A stretch of 64,000 bases of DNA from Linepithema humile. Its lineage: Eukaryota > Arthropoda > Insecta > Hymenoptera > Formicidae. Under the pieces are notes generated by a model, which did not search any database, was not told the origin of the DNA, and worked only from the letters and a program-made list of their open reading frames with translations. Both the position numbers and the translations under genes were made by a program. This document shows, piece by piece, positions 1 to 22,771 of the stretch (positions are counted from its first letter, which is position 1; each line of letters starts with the position of its first letter). Where the stretch lies: NCBI RefSeq assembly GCF_040581485.1, contig NC_090129.1, forward strand, positions 19,908,764 through 19,972,763, in the 5' to 3' direction.

Positions 1-641
1 AGTAGAGCAGATGTTTTGCACGTGGAAGTTACAGATGTTACTAGGAGTTTTAAAGACGACTTGGCTTTACAAATTGACCATATGGTACAAATGGTCTTTT
101 ATTTTTTCGTTCTCATTGTTTTAGGTCTATTGAGATTATTTATTGGCATGCCTAAGTGAAACCATGTGTGATGACATAAATTCTATAAAAATGAATCGAC
201 AAACAGGTTTTATTGTACCGCTACTGTATTTTCATATACTGTGTTCTATCATTTTGATTTCTCATTTATCTTAATATTAATGCTCGAGAAATCCCAATAT
301 TAAGATTAAAATCTTTCTTAAAAAAGCTTAGATTTTTTTTTTAATTCATACGCGAAAAAACCTGTGTGTTCTTTAGAGAATTTTCTAAAAAGTTAGTTTC
401 CAAACATATTCGAAAATCTCGTTGGAGAAGACACGCAGACTTTCTTGCTTTCATTTTTTATTTTGTATGAATCTAATTTTGAAAAGTAAGTTTAAAACTA
501 TTTTTTTCCTTTCTCCTCTTTATAATTATAAAATTAATACATAATATTCCGATTTACTTGCTATGGTCAATTCGTAAAGCCAAATCGTCTTTAAAACTTC
601 TAAACATCTGTAACTTTCACGTGCAAAACATCTGCACTACT
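1..641. mobile_element. MITE-like inverted-repeat element, cut by the window edge
   Basis: Bases 1 to about 82 reappear as an inverted copy at about 563-641. Both arms share blocks such as GCAGATGTTTTGCACGTG and GTTTTAAAGACGA, with a handful of substitutions and one 2-base gap, so identity is roughly 90 percent. The interior of about 480 bp is AT-rich and has no meaningful reading frame. Long terminal inverted repeats around a non-coding core are typical of a non-autonomous DNA transposon. The left end may lie outside the window, so no target-site duplication can be judged. It lies upstream of sim and shows no link to it. Confidence 0.65.
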
Positions 642-3600
642 ATAAAATCACCTTACGGTACCTTGCACTACCTCCGAACAAGTGTTATGTGCTTCTTGAT
701 TTTCTTATAAATATTTAGTTAATTTAGTTAATGTTGGATAAAAATTGTTAACTTGTTGAAATTGTAAAAATTAAAATTAATTAAGATTGATATGAATGGC
801 GTTTGATATAAGAATGGCACATAAAAATTTGACATAAAATCTAATATGAGAGCTAAACTTAATATAAAATCTCTTCGCACTGCAGAAACACACGGTGGTA
901 GTTGAGTTACGCTGTGGTAGATTGTCCGATTTGCTTGCATTTGCGCAAGCTTATGGCATTAGGATATAAACGTGTGATGATGCAAAATCGTGTCATTAAC
1001 TAAGACCAGTGGTAAAAGACATGTTTATCAAGATGATATCACGTATTTTATATAAAAATAAAGATAGAAAAAAGAATTCAAATATGCCGATAAATATAAA
1101 TTTAAAAAATATAAAAAATACAATAATAATAAAATACCTTACTGTATTGTTTTAATAATATAAAAATGCTTCATCAATATATAGCATTATTGGATTTTTC
1201 TTCATATCCGTCGATGCAGTTTTTAATGTAGATATTGAGATATTGAGATATCGCATCCCTTTTCAAAAGTTTGCTTTATATTATTCATTCAATTGGAAAC
1301 CAAATAAAATAAAATTTTTCACGTGTCACAGACGTGTAAACAACAACGCGCAAATAATTTCCAATAACAATTTCTATCGTAAATTCGATGCGCGCGAGCT
1401 CTCCCGTCATCTTCGGTTTCCGACTCACTCTCGGGAAAGTCGAGGGAACGCACACAAAGAACATGCGTACACACCGTCGGTACCCTCGTGCTGACCCCGC
1501 TACTCAAGGGTGGAGCTTAAAATAAGGGTGGTACCTCTCTCAGCTTACCTACCCCATCGGGAAACAGCTGTTGGTTGAGATGAGCAAGGAGCGGAGGTAG
1601 GTATAGCTGAGAGAAGACATTGGTTGCAGAGTAATAGCAGGCAAGAGCGAATGAATCCTTTCAAAACGAATGCATGTTAGTCGAGAATTCAACGTGCGAC
1701 ATACAAGTCACCATATATCGTTGTTTTTTTTATTTTGTTCGAAACAAATCGTATCGCGAATACCAAATTAAATTTCTTTGTGAAAGAATAGCGGAGCAGC
1801 GCATTTCTAGTGGATTGCAACGAGGTGTGGTTATCGATCGGTGCATTCTCGATCGAGGATTTGCGCACAAACCGTGCGTTGAGGATCGATCGGCGATAGT
1901 AGTTGATCGCCATAGTGTATATTCTTAACGTATACGTGTTCAAAAGTGTTGATTAAGTAGTTTTGATGTGGTCGGCGACACGTGCAAAAGATCGCGTGCA
2001 AAATATTGGACAACGGATAGCTACTATAGGTAGAACGCGTGCAATATGGCGCCGATGGAAAATCACGGAGGCCGACCGATCTCAAGGCGCGATACCCGAA
2101 GTTGGAGAATTAAAAACAAGCAAAATAAGAAACTAATTAATTTAGGTATTAACTTCGGATTCCGTTAATATCTATAAATATTCGATTTCTCCTGTGAATT
2201 ATTATTTCCGAATAATTATTATGTTTTAGTAACCACATGTAACAAATTTCAGATACTTGATTATTAAACTTGATTATTAAATTATCCGAATATTGCGCTG
2301 CTTAAATAATGCCAATTAGCGCTGATTTTTCTCTTCGTGGCACTGTTAAATTTTTACGCGAAAATATGAATACAAAAATCAGCAGAAGGTAAATCAATCA
2401 AGAGTTAAATTAGACTTGTAAAATTGTTCTGTTCGGTATTTCACATTTTAATGAAGATTTTTTAAATTATTAATAGCAAATGTAATGTAATCGAATAATT
2501 ATCATCATCGCTATTTTAAATTAGTTGCTCCACGTTGTTCCACGTGTGCAAAATGGCGTCTTTGGCTAACCGCCACCTCTAATTTTCTTCTCAATAATTC
2601 TCGAACATTATATGATTGCAATGTGGGAGTGCTGCACCGGCACCAGCCAATAAGGAAGCAACTTATTCTCGGTGTGCACAATTACTTTTCCTCGGACGTG
2701 CCCATTCTCGACGGCCTATCACGGGCCTGCACTTTTCCCAATCTCAGCGTTACGAGCACAAATGATGTTTAAGCGCGCGTTTCCACGAATGCAGAAATGG
2801 GTGGTATTCGATTCCATGTTATGCATATTATTCCGGAAGTAACACTTCCAAGTAGGATAACAATACACGTGCCAATTCGTCACAATATTATATTGCACGC
2901 TTTCTCTTGATTTCGGTCGCCATTTTCTTTTGCCTTCTGCCTATCCCACGGTTGATATTGCGTCAGTTAATGTAAAAAGTGAATTTTACTTTGTTGTACA
3001 TATTAGTCGGAAAACTTAATTATTTTTTTATATATATAAAAGATTTTTTATGCTTAAATAAAAATTATTTAATAATTTACAATATCTCAATATCACAATA
3101 TCAAATAATTCCTGCAATTAAGCGGATGTAACAAAGTGTTAGAAATTGACAAATAGTTCATTTGCGTGACATTTATAAATTACAAACTGTGAAAACGTAT
3201 ATACTACTGTGTGTTCAGTTCAAAATATCAATTTACGTTAAATAAAATTTTATTTGAAATATCGCTCTCGAAAACAAAGATGGTCGAAACAATCATGAAA
3301 TGTACAGTTTGTGTGTTAAAGAATTATTTCAGTGAATTGTTATTTGAAAAAACAAGTTCTTATAACAAACTAAAAAAGTTTGTACATACCAATATTCAGA
3401 CGCCTTTATTTTTATTTCATAAATTTTTCAGAGAAGAGATTTTCAGTAAAGAGAAGAGATAGTGAAGAGATGATTTTTTTAGTAGATATATAGCACATTT
3501 TACGTATTCGATAAAATATATAAAAAAATATCTGAAAATACCTAAATCGAGACAGAGTGCGTCGGTTGGAATAGCTACCGAATGCGAAGGTGGAGCGGTA

Positions 3601-5174
3601 AAAAAAAAATACATTATTCAAGCAAATTTCCATCCGAGAGAATCCGAGAGGTAGCTACGTCGTTAGGTTGCTCTCTCACTGGCGCTTTAATGACGGTTTG
3701 CTCTCTTTGCTTTCGTTTCTTATAACGAGGAACGACGACGTCGTCGTTACGCAGCATTCGCGCCGTATCATCCGCGAACGACGCGAACGACGACGGTCAA
3801 AATCCTTTTCGTATCGACCGCTTCGTATCGCGCGTGTAGAGAGCACTCGAGAAATTTATTTCAAGTACGAAATATTTTAATTGAATTTGATTGCGCTTTT
3901 TGTCGGCATATACATTTTTAAATAAAATATGAAAGCTTTTGCGATTGGTGTCGAGGCAGTAAAATTCGAATTGCACAGCTATTCCTCACGTTGTTCTGTT
4001 GATACAAGCCTCTCGATTGCAAATTTTTCGCCGGTTTATACTTTCGAAATTCGTCACGCGTCCGCAAAGTTATAGAAAATTAAAAAAAAAATTCGTAGTC
4101 CCGGTTTTATGGATTGTACGCGATATGTCCATGGAGACGGTTCTATTTAATTCGCGGAATAGTGCGGAAAAAATGTAATTCGGCTTGGAAGCTGCGAACG
4201 TGATTTCGAAATAAAGTCACGACCGCCAATATCGCAAGACAAATAATTGCGCTTGCAAAATTCCGATCCCCACGAGGCCAACGACCTGTTCGGTTATCTA
4301 GTACGAAGCGTAAAAAAATTGTGTAAAATTTTCACGATACTGCACGGTATGCCGACAACATCAGATATAAAAGTATTATCCGCGTGTCATTTCAAGAATA
4401 ACAAATATTTACAGTGTGCGGATATTTGCGGATAATGTAAATTTTATTAGTGTCTGTCGCGATAGAAAAATATAAAATTTTTCCCTGGTATTTAATAATT
4501 ATCAATATTTATTAACACAAAATATAAATGGCGAGTTCAGGAAGCGTTTCAGAGCTGCGAGAAAAATACGATGGCTTTGGGGTATACTTTTGCGTATGCA
4601 ATGCCGTCTCAAGCGAGGACAGAACTGGCAAACAGCTATATTTTCCAACCGATTATCAACATTTCTAGAATATCGGGTGTTACGTTGGCGACATTAACGA
4701 TGACGAGGAATCGTGATTACGGCTCGTGTGGAACTCGAACTCATGCAGTCAGCCGTGTCAGGCGTAACGGAGTTAAGTTAATTCAGCCTGGCACGCTGAT
4801 AGCGCGGCTATTTTACGCTGCCTCTTGTGCAACACAATTGCGATTCACGTTATTGCTGCATCGGTTTTGCATGCACGCGCATAGATCGCGTATGCTTAGC
4901 TCTGCCACCCCTAATGCCGTTTGATGCCGTATTAAATTGTATCCGTAGAACGCCGTACGTGTGCGCACGCGATAATGCCGACGTATTGCAAGCGTCTTTT
5001 GTCAATTTTTAGTAGAAAGTTCATTTCAAGTTGCTAAAAGTTGTACAAAAGAATACCATATAAAATTAATAATCAAATAAAAAATACAATAAATAAATTT
5101 TTAATCGATCTAAATAAAGAGATGAGAAAAGCTCGTGCTAGTGCGACTAATTCACATTTTTGATCTCTTTGCAG
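642..5174. other. sim upstream region, no convincing coding exon
   Basis: This stretch precedes the first recognisable sim exon and presumably holds 5' non-coding exons, promoter and enhancer DNA. I found no open frame resembling a known protein. An inverted repeat lies at 1533-1616. Copies of ACGTG or its complement occur near 1934, 1980, 2531, 2541, 2696 and 2866. The core bound by Sim with Tango is ACGTG, so these could be autoregulatory sites, but such a 5-mer is also common by chance. No donor in the phase needed to join the splice acceptor at 5174 was identified with confidence. Confidence 0.4.
1533..1616. repeat. Imperfect inverted repeat, hairpin of pre-miRNA size
   Basis: The arm CTCTCTCAGCTTACCTACC (1536-1554) pairs with GGTAGGTATAGCTGAGAGAA (1596-1615), with one bulged base in a stem of about 20 bp. 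The intervening sequence is about 40 nt. The overall size matches a microRNA precursor, but no mature sequence is recognised and the loop is long. It could simply be a small palindromic repeat. Confidence 0.25.
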
Positions 5175-5305
5175 GTAACAGCGCTTCCTCAGACACATAC
5201 CCTTCCACATTGAATCTGAGTTCGCAACACCCCCACAATCATCATCACAATAGCAAGAATTCGATCGGCACGAGAAGCATATCCAGTGGTCCGCAGGAAG
5301 TCGTA
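5175..5305 (+). other. sim 5' leader or N-terminal extension before the bHLH ATG
   Basis: A splice acceptor (TTTGCAG) ends at 5174. From there the frame of the bHLH domain stays open through 5305, encoding a Ser/Asn/His-rich stretch with the motif HPHNHHHNS. No ATG lies in this stretch in frame, so it is either 5' UTR or the tail of an upstream coding exon joined in phase 1. The conserved motif MKEKSKNAARSRR at the ATG at 5306 is where the family alignment starts, so that ATG was chosen as the minimal start. Confidence 0.45.
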
Positions 5306-15323
<10,018 letters not shown>

Positions 15324-18300
15324 GGAAACGATGTAACCGACCCTGCTCATAATTCTACGCCGCGCCTGTTTTTCTTTTACTCGTATCATATCTCGCAGTA
15401 GAATTTCGATGATTAGCGACGTCTACGACTGCAGCGGTAGTTAAAGCAACCGTTTTAATTTCAGCATTCTTTATATGCAGCTTTGTCAATTGCTATATAA
15501 AAAATAATGAATACAACCATCGATTATCGTTATTTTTATGGATAAATTTAATTTTGGAGATTAAACACTTAGACGCCATTCCGATTATTGCGATATGATT
15601 TTTACATCAGTTTTACATTAATTAATATGCAAATACTGATGATTTCAACATCAATAATCGAAAATGCAATTACGATGATCGCAATACAGGAAAAATAGCT
15701 ACTTTAGCTATTAATCAGACGTTTAATTAACTTTTCAATAATTAAATGCAAGTAAAGCTAGTCGAATAATCGTCACATCGAAAATTAGCCTGAATAATAA
15801 AATAATTCATGATTTTATACATGATTTTGTCGTGACAAATACTGCGAATAAATAAACTTATCAATTCCTACGTATATGATAGTGATGTCAATATTCGGAT
15901 ACTTCAGATATTTCAAATATTACCTCATTTAGACATTTATTTTGAAATAACAAGGAAACCGAGTGTTTGGAGTATTAAAAGTAAAAGTAAATTTAATATT
16001 TGTAAAGAAATATAAAATATATTTCACGCATTCAAACGTGCGCGTGTGTTTTTTTAAATAATTTCTACAGTATAACAATATTTTTACTTTTATTTCATTT
16101 CTTTATATGTTTTCTTAGGATAATTCTTATTTTTTCTTAGAATAATTTTTATTTTTTCTTAATGCTCGTACACTTAAAGATCTGAATTACATAAGTAATA
16201 GAATAATGTTTTTAAAGGTAATTTTAAATATCGAAAAATTGGACTGATGTTCGGACATCCGACTAATAATCGTGAATTTGAGTAATTGATAGGTATCGGA
16301 ATACCCAAATAATCGATTTATACTGACAGCACTAGTATACGTACGTGTATTACATATCTCGTATTACAACCCCGTTAAATACTTCACAACCAATAGCGAT
16401 CATTGCAAACATCGTCAATCACATAAGAAGGTATTAGAAACATTTTACGCGCGCTGGACGCAAATTTTCTGAGAACTCTCTATGAGAAGGAATTCAAGAA
16501 GAATATCCGGTGGCATATTAATTAATACTAGAGCATCTAAATTTCAAAATAATACATGAAAAATTAAAAACATAAGAAAAATGGAAATAATTCGATGAAA
16601 TTCCGAAACAGGACTTCGATTTTTATATGCTTGTTATGCTCATTGGTATTGAAGATATAAAAATGATACGCGAAGAATGAAACAAAACAAATAGAGTCTT
16701 TTTGATGTTTTTAATTTTTCACGCATGGAACAAAATATTCTAATGTTAAAAATATGCTGTTGACACCATCGGTATAATTACTGTATATATACCATTAGTG
16801 CGAGGTCTTTTTCTTGAACGTAACGCAATGTAAATATCGTAGAAGTGTAAATTGTTCGAATAAAGAGTGATTTATATATGACACGACGCAACAAAATATT
16901 CCACGAATATTCTTTTTTATAATTTGATCATGCACATTAAACTTATAATTTTAATCTTAAAAAGAAAAAGAAATATTTTTTCGCGTCGTGCAACGCGAAT
17001 CAATCTTTAATTGACATAGTTTGTATATAGTAGCACTTACGTCGATCCGCTAAGACTGACAGTGCTTGTGCCACTCGACCAAAGAAAACGCGCTCTCTCT
17101 TTATCGAAGATTTTTAGTATCAATGTATTTTTATTCGCGCTTATATATATATTTAAGTGTCCGAGTCTCCAATACGAACAGAAGAGCAAACGTTGTAAAT
17201 ACAACGACCGTTGTATAAATACGTAGCGTAGGAATCAGTACATTTTGATTGTCGCGAAATATTTTATTATGGATAGACAAAGATTCGTCGTAGGCCACTA
17301 TGTATAAACCGACAAACACGCAGCGCAGGTCCAATTTATTTATATTAATGTAAAGTATGAGATTTCGTAGTAAGAATCACGGCAAAGTGTGTCCGCGTTA
17401 AGTCTTGTAAATATTGTAAAAGTATAGCGCGCACTGCATACCTATACGCAAGAAAATATATCATATTTTCCTCTGAAAAATATACCGTACTTTTACCCCG
17501 CCTTATTCCTACTTTTCACAGTTCGAAAGCATTTTACAAGTATAATTTTATATGTAATGTAATGTATCAGTGCAGAGAGCAATATTTTATCACAAAACAA
17601 GCGTTGACTACACAAATATTCTTCAACCATTATTATAAAAATCATTAAATAAATTGGAAATAGATATTTCTTTAATTAGCTTCTGACAAGGAAATTACTT
17701 AAATATTAAGAAGACAAGATTAACTAGATTAAAAAATCCCAAAACTCTGAATTCTCTTCAGTTATTTCACAAATGTTTTTTGTATCGTACTTATTTTCAA
17801 TTTATATCAAATTTATTTTAAAATACTTTTAAGACAAGCGCCTGAACAATTTTTTATCTATTAAAATTGACAGATGGTCAAAAATGCACGAAAGTGTGCA
17901 CTATAGATTACAGATTAGATTAGTATTAACTTTCACGATTTGTCAGGTGAAAAATACTGTTAGGTAGATTTCCTGATTTGTAAACAAAAGAAAGATGAGA
18001 AAACTGTAAAACCAAATTTTTCAAGCTGTTATTTTTTAATTTGGCTAATCCCCCATCCTTACTTATCTTTAATTTAAGCCAAATCTCAGCAGTTAGTTGA
18101 ATAGAAATTTTTCTATCATAATATTATCTTAATACCAAAACAAATATTGATTTAAAAAATTAAAATATATTGTATAGTTTAAAAATATACGGCACAACAT
18201 TAACAAGCGTTTCAAGTAACTGAATTACGTAAATTCTCTTACGTTTATATCACCCAAGATTTGCATTTTCTATTGAGTTCGTATTGCATAATAGAAGAAA

Positions 18301-21300
18301 ATAATAGATCGGCGCTGAACAATTGACGTCAGCTCTGCCTGGAGAACATTGAGAAGCGATAATGAACATTTTAGGTAATTCGGCTTCGCGAGATTCTCAC
18401 GATTAGATTGAGAGCGAGATCGTGCGAGTGGGATCACGCATAAAAGCGATCCGGCATCGCACAGCATCCAGCCGGGACCCCTCGTCCCACAAAACCCGAT
18501 GAGGCAACGATCCCGCTCTTCTATCGCGCGACCCCGTTTGTCACTCGGCTGGCGCAAACAATAAATTAATTGTACCTTGCGCGATTCTCCACTGGTTAGC
18601 TTTCGGCAGTCGCGTGCGTATCAGTGGGGGTCCCTTGACGTCTCTGAAGAGGCACGTGTCATTTTATAATCGCCGCTTCTCTCTTTCTTTTTTCTTTATA
18701 TTTTTCTCTCACTCAATCAACGCAAGCGTGTAAAAAGATCCGGTTTCTTACACGTCATTAATTTTTCCAAAGTCAACTTACAAAAGACGTCCAGAAATTT
18801 CATCTTTTTGTGTGTAGATATGATAGAATTAATTATTATCGAATGTAATTATTATCTTTTTAAGATACTATCAATATACTATCTGCGCAAGACAATTTTA
18901 TTATAACACTGCGAGACGAAAATTTGCTTTTCTGTATATCTGTAATCGTTATATTTATCCACAGATGTAAATTTAAAATATCTTTAATTAGAACATTTCA
19001 CATTATTCAGATCTCAAAAATTCGCAAAGTGGTATTTTAAATCCCGAAAAATTTGGAACATGTGACGTAAGTCGACGCTGCGGGTGGTATCTTTTAGTAA
19101 CGAGTGATCGCACAATTTCACAGAATCGTGGTCGCGTCCCATTCACCAGCCGAAGGATTTAACGAGCCACACGCGGCTTCGTACAGCCTCAACACGTCGT
19201 TGCACACGACCGATAATGGCACCCCTTGCGGACTGTCCCGCCTTCGACCTTCTCATTATACTCATGCCGTGACCAGTGTTTTCTTCCGTTCACTTGCTTC
19301 TGAGTATTGTGACGCGAACTATCGGCGGAATCACGCAGAATTACTCGAATGTTATCAACGATATGATTGTGAAGATTACGCGAATGAGATAATATTGTTT
19401 TCCGATAAATGTGGCGAGTTGTTGATGAAGTGGAAATACCATCACACTTACGAGATATTCCGCGTTTCTTTTTTTTATATGCTAACGTAACAATATCTCA
19501 AAATTTTAACCTTAAGATTTTATTTTTTTAGGACCACCTTGGTCGCTCTCTCCCCTTCTTCCCTTAAAACTAACTGGGAGAAATAGAAACTTCGAGATTT
19601 ATCACGTGACGTTGTTATCGCAAGGCGGGACGGTTGCATGCAGACGGCGATTATTTATAGCGCGCGAAAGTAGCATAATATATACTGAAAGTCGGCGCGC
19701 AGAGGGCTGTGAATAGGCTGGGCGAACAGTGTAGACTGTGGATAATTGCCGTGCCACAGCGAATGGTTTTGTTTCTTCTCGCGCGGGTCGCTCGTAAAAA
19801 TATGAGACCTGAAAGGCTTAAACTTTTATACGTCTCCACGCTGCGCGCCTACTCTACCGTAAAACGTACTGGTATAAGAGTCCGGTCAGAGGAAGGTAAT
19901 GAGGCCGCATAGTCAACGGAAACCATCGCGCACGAACCATACTTTCGTAATTACAAACTTCTCCCCGCGACCTTTTATCGCTCTTAACGTTTCTTTTTTA
20001 TTATTAATTCCTTCGTAGAGTTTTTATTTTTGACATTATTTCTGAATTTTCTCAAAAAATGTGCGATGAATTCTCTGACTATATCGGATTAATGTTGCGC
20101 GCCGTACGTGACACTTCGAAGGGTAACATATGTACCTAGGGTACCGCAGAAGTGATTATTATCCCGGACGATTAAGGAAATGCGGATTTAGGGTACAGAG
20201 GATTGGAACTAAACTAAACACTTGACAGGTTGCGTGCGCAGTAGAAACATTTGTATCGCGGGGTGTGGTATTTACTTATCATTAAGACACGGATTACGAT
20301 GATTTGTGGGGATATATAGCGCAAATGCTGGATGATTCAACAAGATGAAAGCAAGTTTCATCCAAAAAAAATAATTGAAGACTATAGAGTAAAAAAATAT
20401 ATAAAAAAAATATTTAAAAGCGCAATAAAAATTTCGATCGTTGCTGCAAGCCGATCTCTATGTTTGATACTTAACTTCAATTTTTATTTCTTTCTTTTGT
20501 TAAATTTTTTTTTATTATTAATCTCTACGTAATTATTAAATAAGATCAATAAATTCTCTATTCCACGAGTAAAAATGTAAAAATTTCGCGTAAAGACCTA
20601 TTCCGATAGATTACGCCGAAGATCGCGCCGGTCAGAGGCGATCCTTGGCGTGTTACTGGTGGCGGTAAATCTGGCGTGTAGTTGAGGAAAGGCAAGGGCG
20701 GCGTGTTAGGTGCTGGTGGACATACGTACGTATATACAGACATGCACACACGACACATACTTGTATGTATTGGCGGCGAGCTTGCGCGCAATCGGGAGCG
20801 AAGGGGCTGCTTTAGCGGAGTCGCCCCCGCGGTAACCAGGACGACGGCACGCAACGCCGCCCACAATCCCCGGGCTGTCTTGTCCGATGTGTTTGCTCGA
20901 TGATTTTATACCAATTACGGCCTATCCCCGTGCCATTGCCTACACACTACCGGCGCGTATCTCCACCGGCGCCGGCCGCCGCCGCCACCGCCGTTCCCAC
21001 ATGCGATTTTGCCGCCACTTCCGGAACAGAAGCGACGACTAAGTATCGTCACTTCCATCACACTTGTGAGATTGTAAGTTGCGTCGCTATACTGAGGCGA
21101 GATGTCGATACTTGGTATCGATGGTTGTACCGAAGTATCGCTACGCTTGACGTTGAAAGAAAAATCTATATCTTTAAATATTGGTATCGAGATCTAGAAT
21201 TTATGTTCATGACAATCTTTTATAGCTTTTTAAATAATATTGAACACCTGTTGCGTTGAATTAGAGATCGACTTTGACTGTAATATTTGGATAAAGTTCG

Positions 21301-22771
21301 GGACAGCGGAATTTATGCAAGATTCACGGGAATTTATGATAAATAGTTCTTTTAATTGTTTTACTGAAATATCATAATATATCATTTCGCGTAATCTAAT
21401 CTTTCGTGGTAATTAGTTGAATAGAACAAAGTTAGTCTTTTTTTCCTGAGGCGAAGAGATATGACAAGATATTGTGTAATGTATTTAAATTAATACTAAT
21501 GGACGTACGCGCAATGTGAAATAATATATTCAGTATGTATATACTGAAAAATAATCAATTATTCACATAATTAAATACCTTATGTTATAAATAATTTTTC
21601 ATAACTCAAAAATTTTTTAGATTATTTATAATTTAATAAATTAATTTGTGTAGAAATTTGATTGGTTTTAAATTTATTGTAACATATTTTACTCAAGAAT
21701 ATTTCTTTGCTTATATGTTAGAATTTTTTATTTATATTATGGTTTTATGTTAAAAATATGTCGTGAACACTAAGTGAAAATTTTCTACCAAAATATTAAT
21801 TTTATTTATGTGTTATATATAATTATTTTTCAGTATACAAGTTCAGTATTTGATAATTTCAATCAGAATTATCTTTGGTATTGCAAATTATTGCAATTAT
21901 GTTATATTATAATCTGCGTCGGCTAGATTTTCAGAAATAAAAAAATGTTATTTATCATTAAATCTATCAAAAACTAAATCGACTAGTACATTTCGTAAAG
22001 TCTATCTGATCTTTATCTAATGAAAAATATTATAAGGAATTCTGCATTTTGAATTTTTTCTAGTCTTATAAAAAAAAAAGAGTGCAATAATTTTGTAACA
22101 CTATATAAATTTTTCTGCGACGTAAAAGTACATAGAGACATCTGGACATTCTCTGAAAACTTCCTGCTTTGTCAGCGGCTCGAGTTGCCGATAAAGCAGT
22201 AGTAATCATATATGCATGTTATTTTTCTAATAATATTAATAATTGTGTGCAAATGATCTCATTCATGAATATATCAAAGGCTTTTGTGTTTTTAATCTAT
22301 TAATTTATTTTATATAAAAAAAATATTCAAAGATATGATATGTAAACGAAAGTTAATGCATTAAAAATTAGCTTTGATAAAATAATATTCTGATTTCTAT
22401 TTATCAAACTGTAATTTGGAATGTAATTTTTACGTCGCAGCAAAACACTGAATACTTTCGAGGACTATTTACGAGTAATATATCTGCTATTTACACGAAG
22501 TCAGTAAGAAAAATTAAACTAGCACACTTGATTGCACACACATTTCGTAATAAATTACACAACGAAATACTATATTAAGAAGTGAATAATAATCTTAATA
22601 ATAATCGTATCAATCAATTTATAACTTACAATAAGGTAATATGAGTTATTTAATCTCTATTCAATTTAACTTAATTTAATCTCTAATCAATGGTTGATTG
22701 ATTGGCATAGGTAACGAGCCAATGAGTCAATTAATCGCTATATGGAATAGATCATCCCAGGACTCGATGTG
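15324..22771. other. sim 3' UTR and gene-poor interval
   Basis: The first part is probably sim 3' UTR: AATAAA occurs at 16859-16864 and 17648-17653. Three Pumilio-type motifs TGTAAATA lie at 16829-16836, 17194-17201 and 17406-17413. The rest is AT-rich intergenic DNA with two CpG-richer blocks (18.3-18.7 kb and 20.6-21.1 kb). Open frames there lack ATG starts, splice signals or family resemblance. The 3' UTR of the minus-strand membrane-protein gene should occupy the last few hundred bases. Confidence 0.6.
16859..16864 (+). terminator. Polyadenylation signal AATAAA, candidate sim 3' end
   Basis: AATAAA follows a region containing TGTAAATA and lies 1.5 kb beyond the sim stop codon on the same strand. 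Other AATAAA copies occur nearby in AT-rich DNA, so which one is used is unknown. Confidence 0.35.

Noticed and set aside
4571..4924. A 117-codon frame upstream of sim, starting MALGYTFAYAM
   Set aside because: No family resemblance, no phase-compatible donor joining it to the bHLH exon, and mixed composition.
19104..19490. A 128-codon plus-strand frame between sim and the small membrane gene
   Set aside because: No recognisable motifs, and no supporting splice or polyadenylation context.
20558..20866. A minus-strand frame with a signal-peptide-like start
   Set aside because: It begins with TTG rather than ATG and the remainder is low-complexity Pro-rich sequence. A TATA-like TATAAAA nearby is not sufficient.
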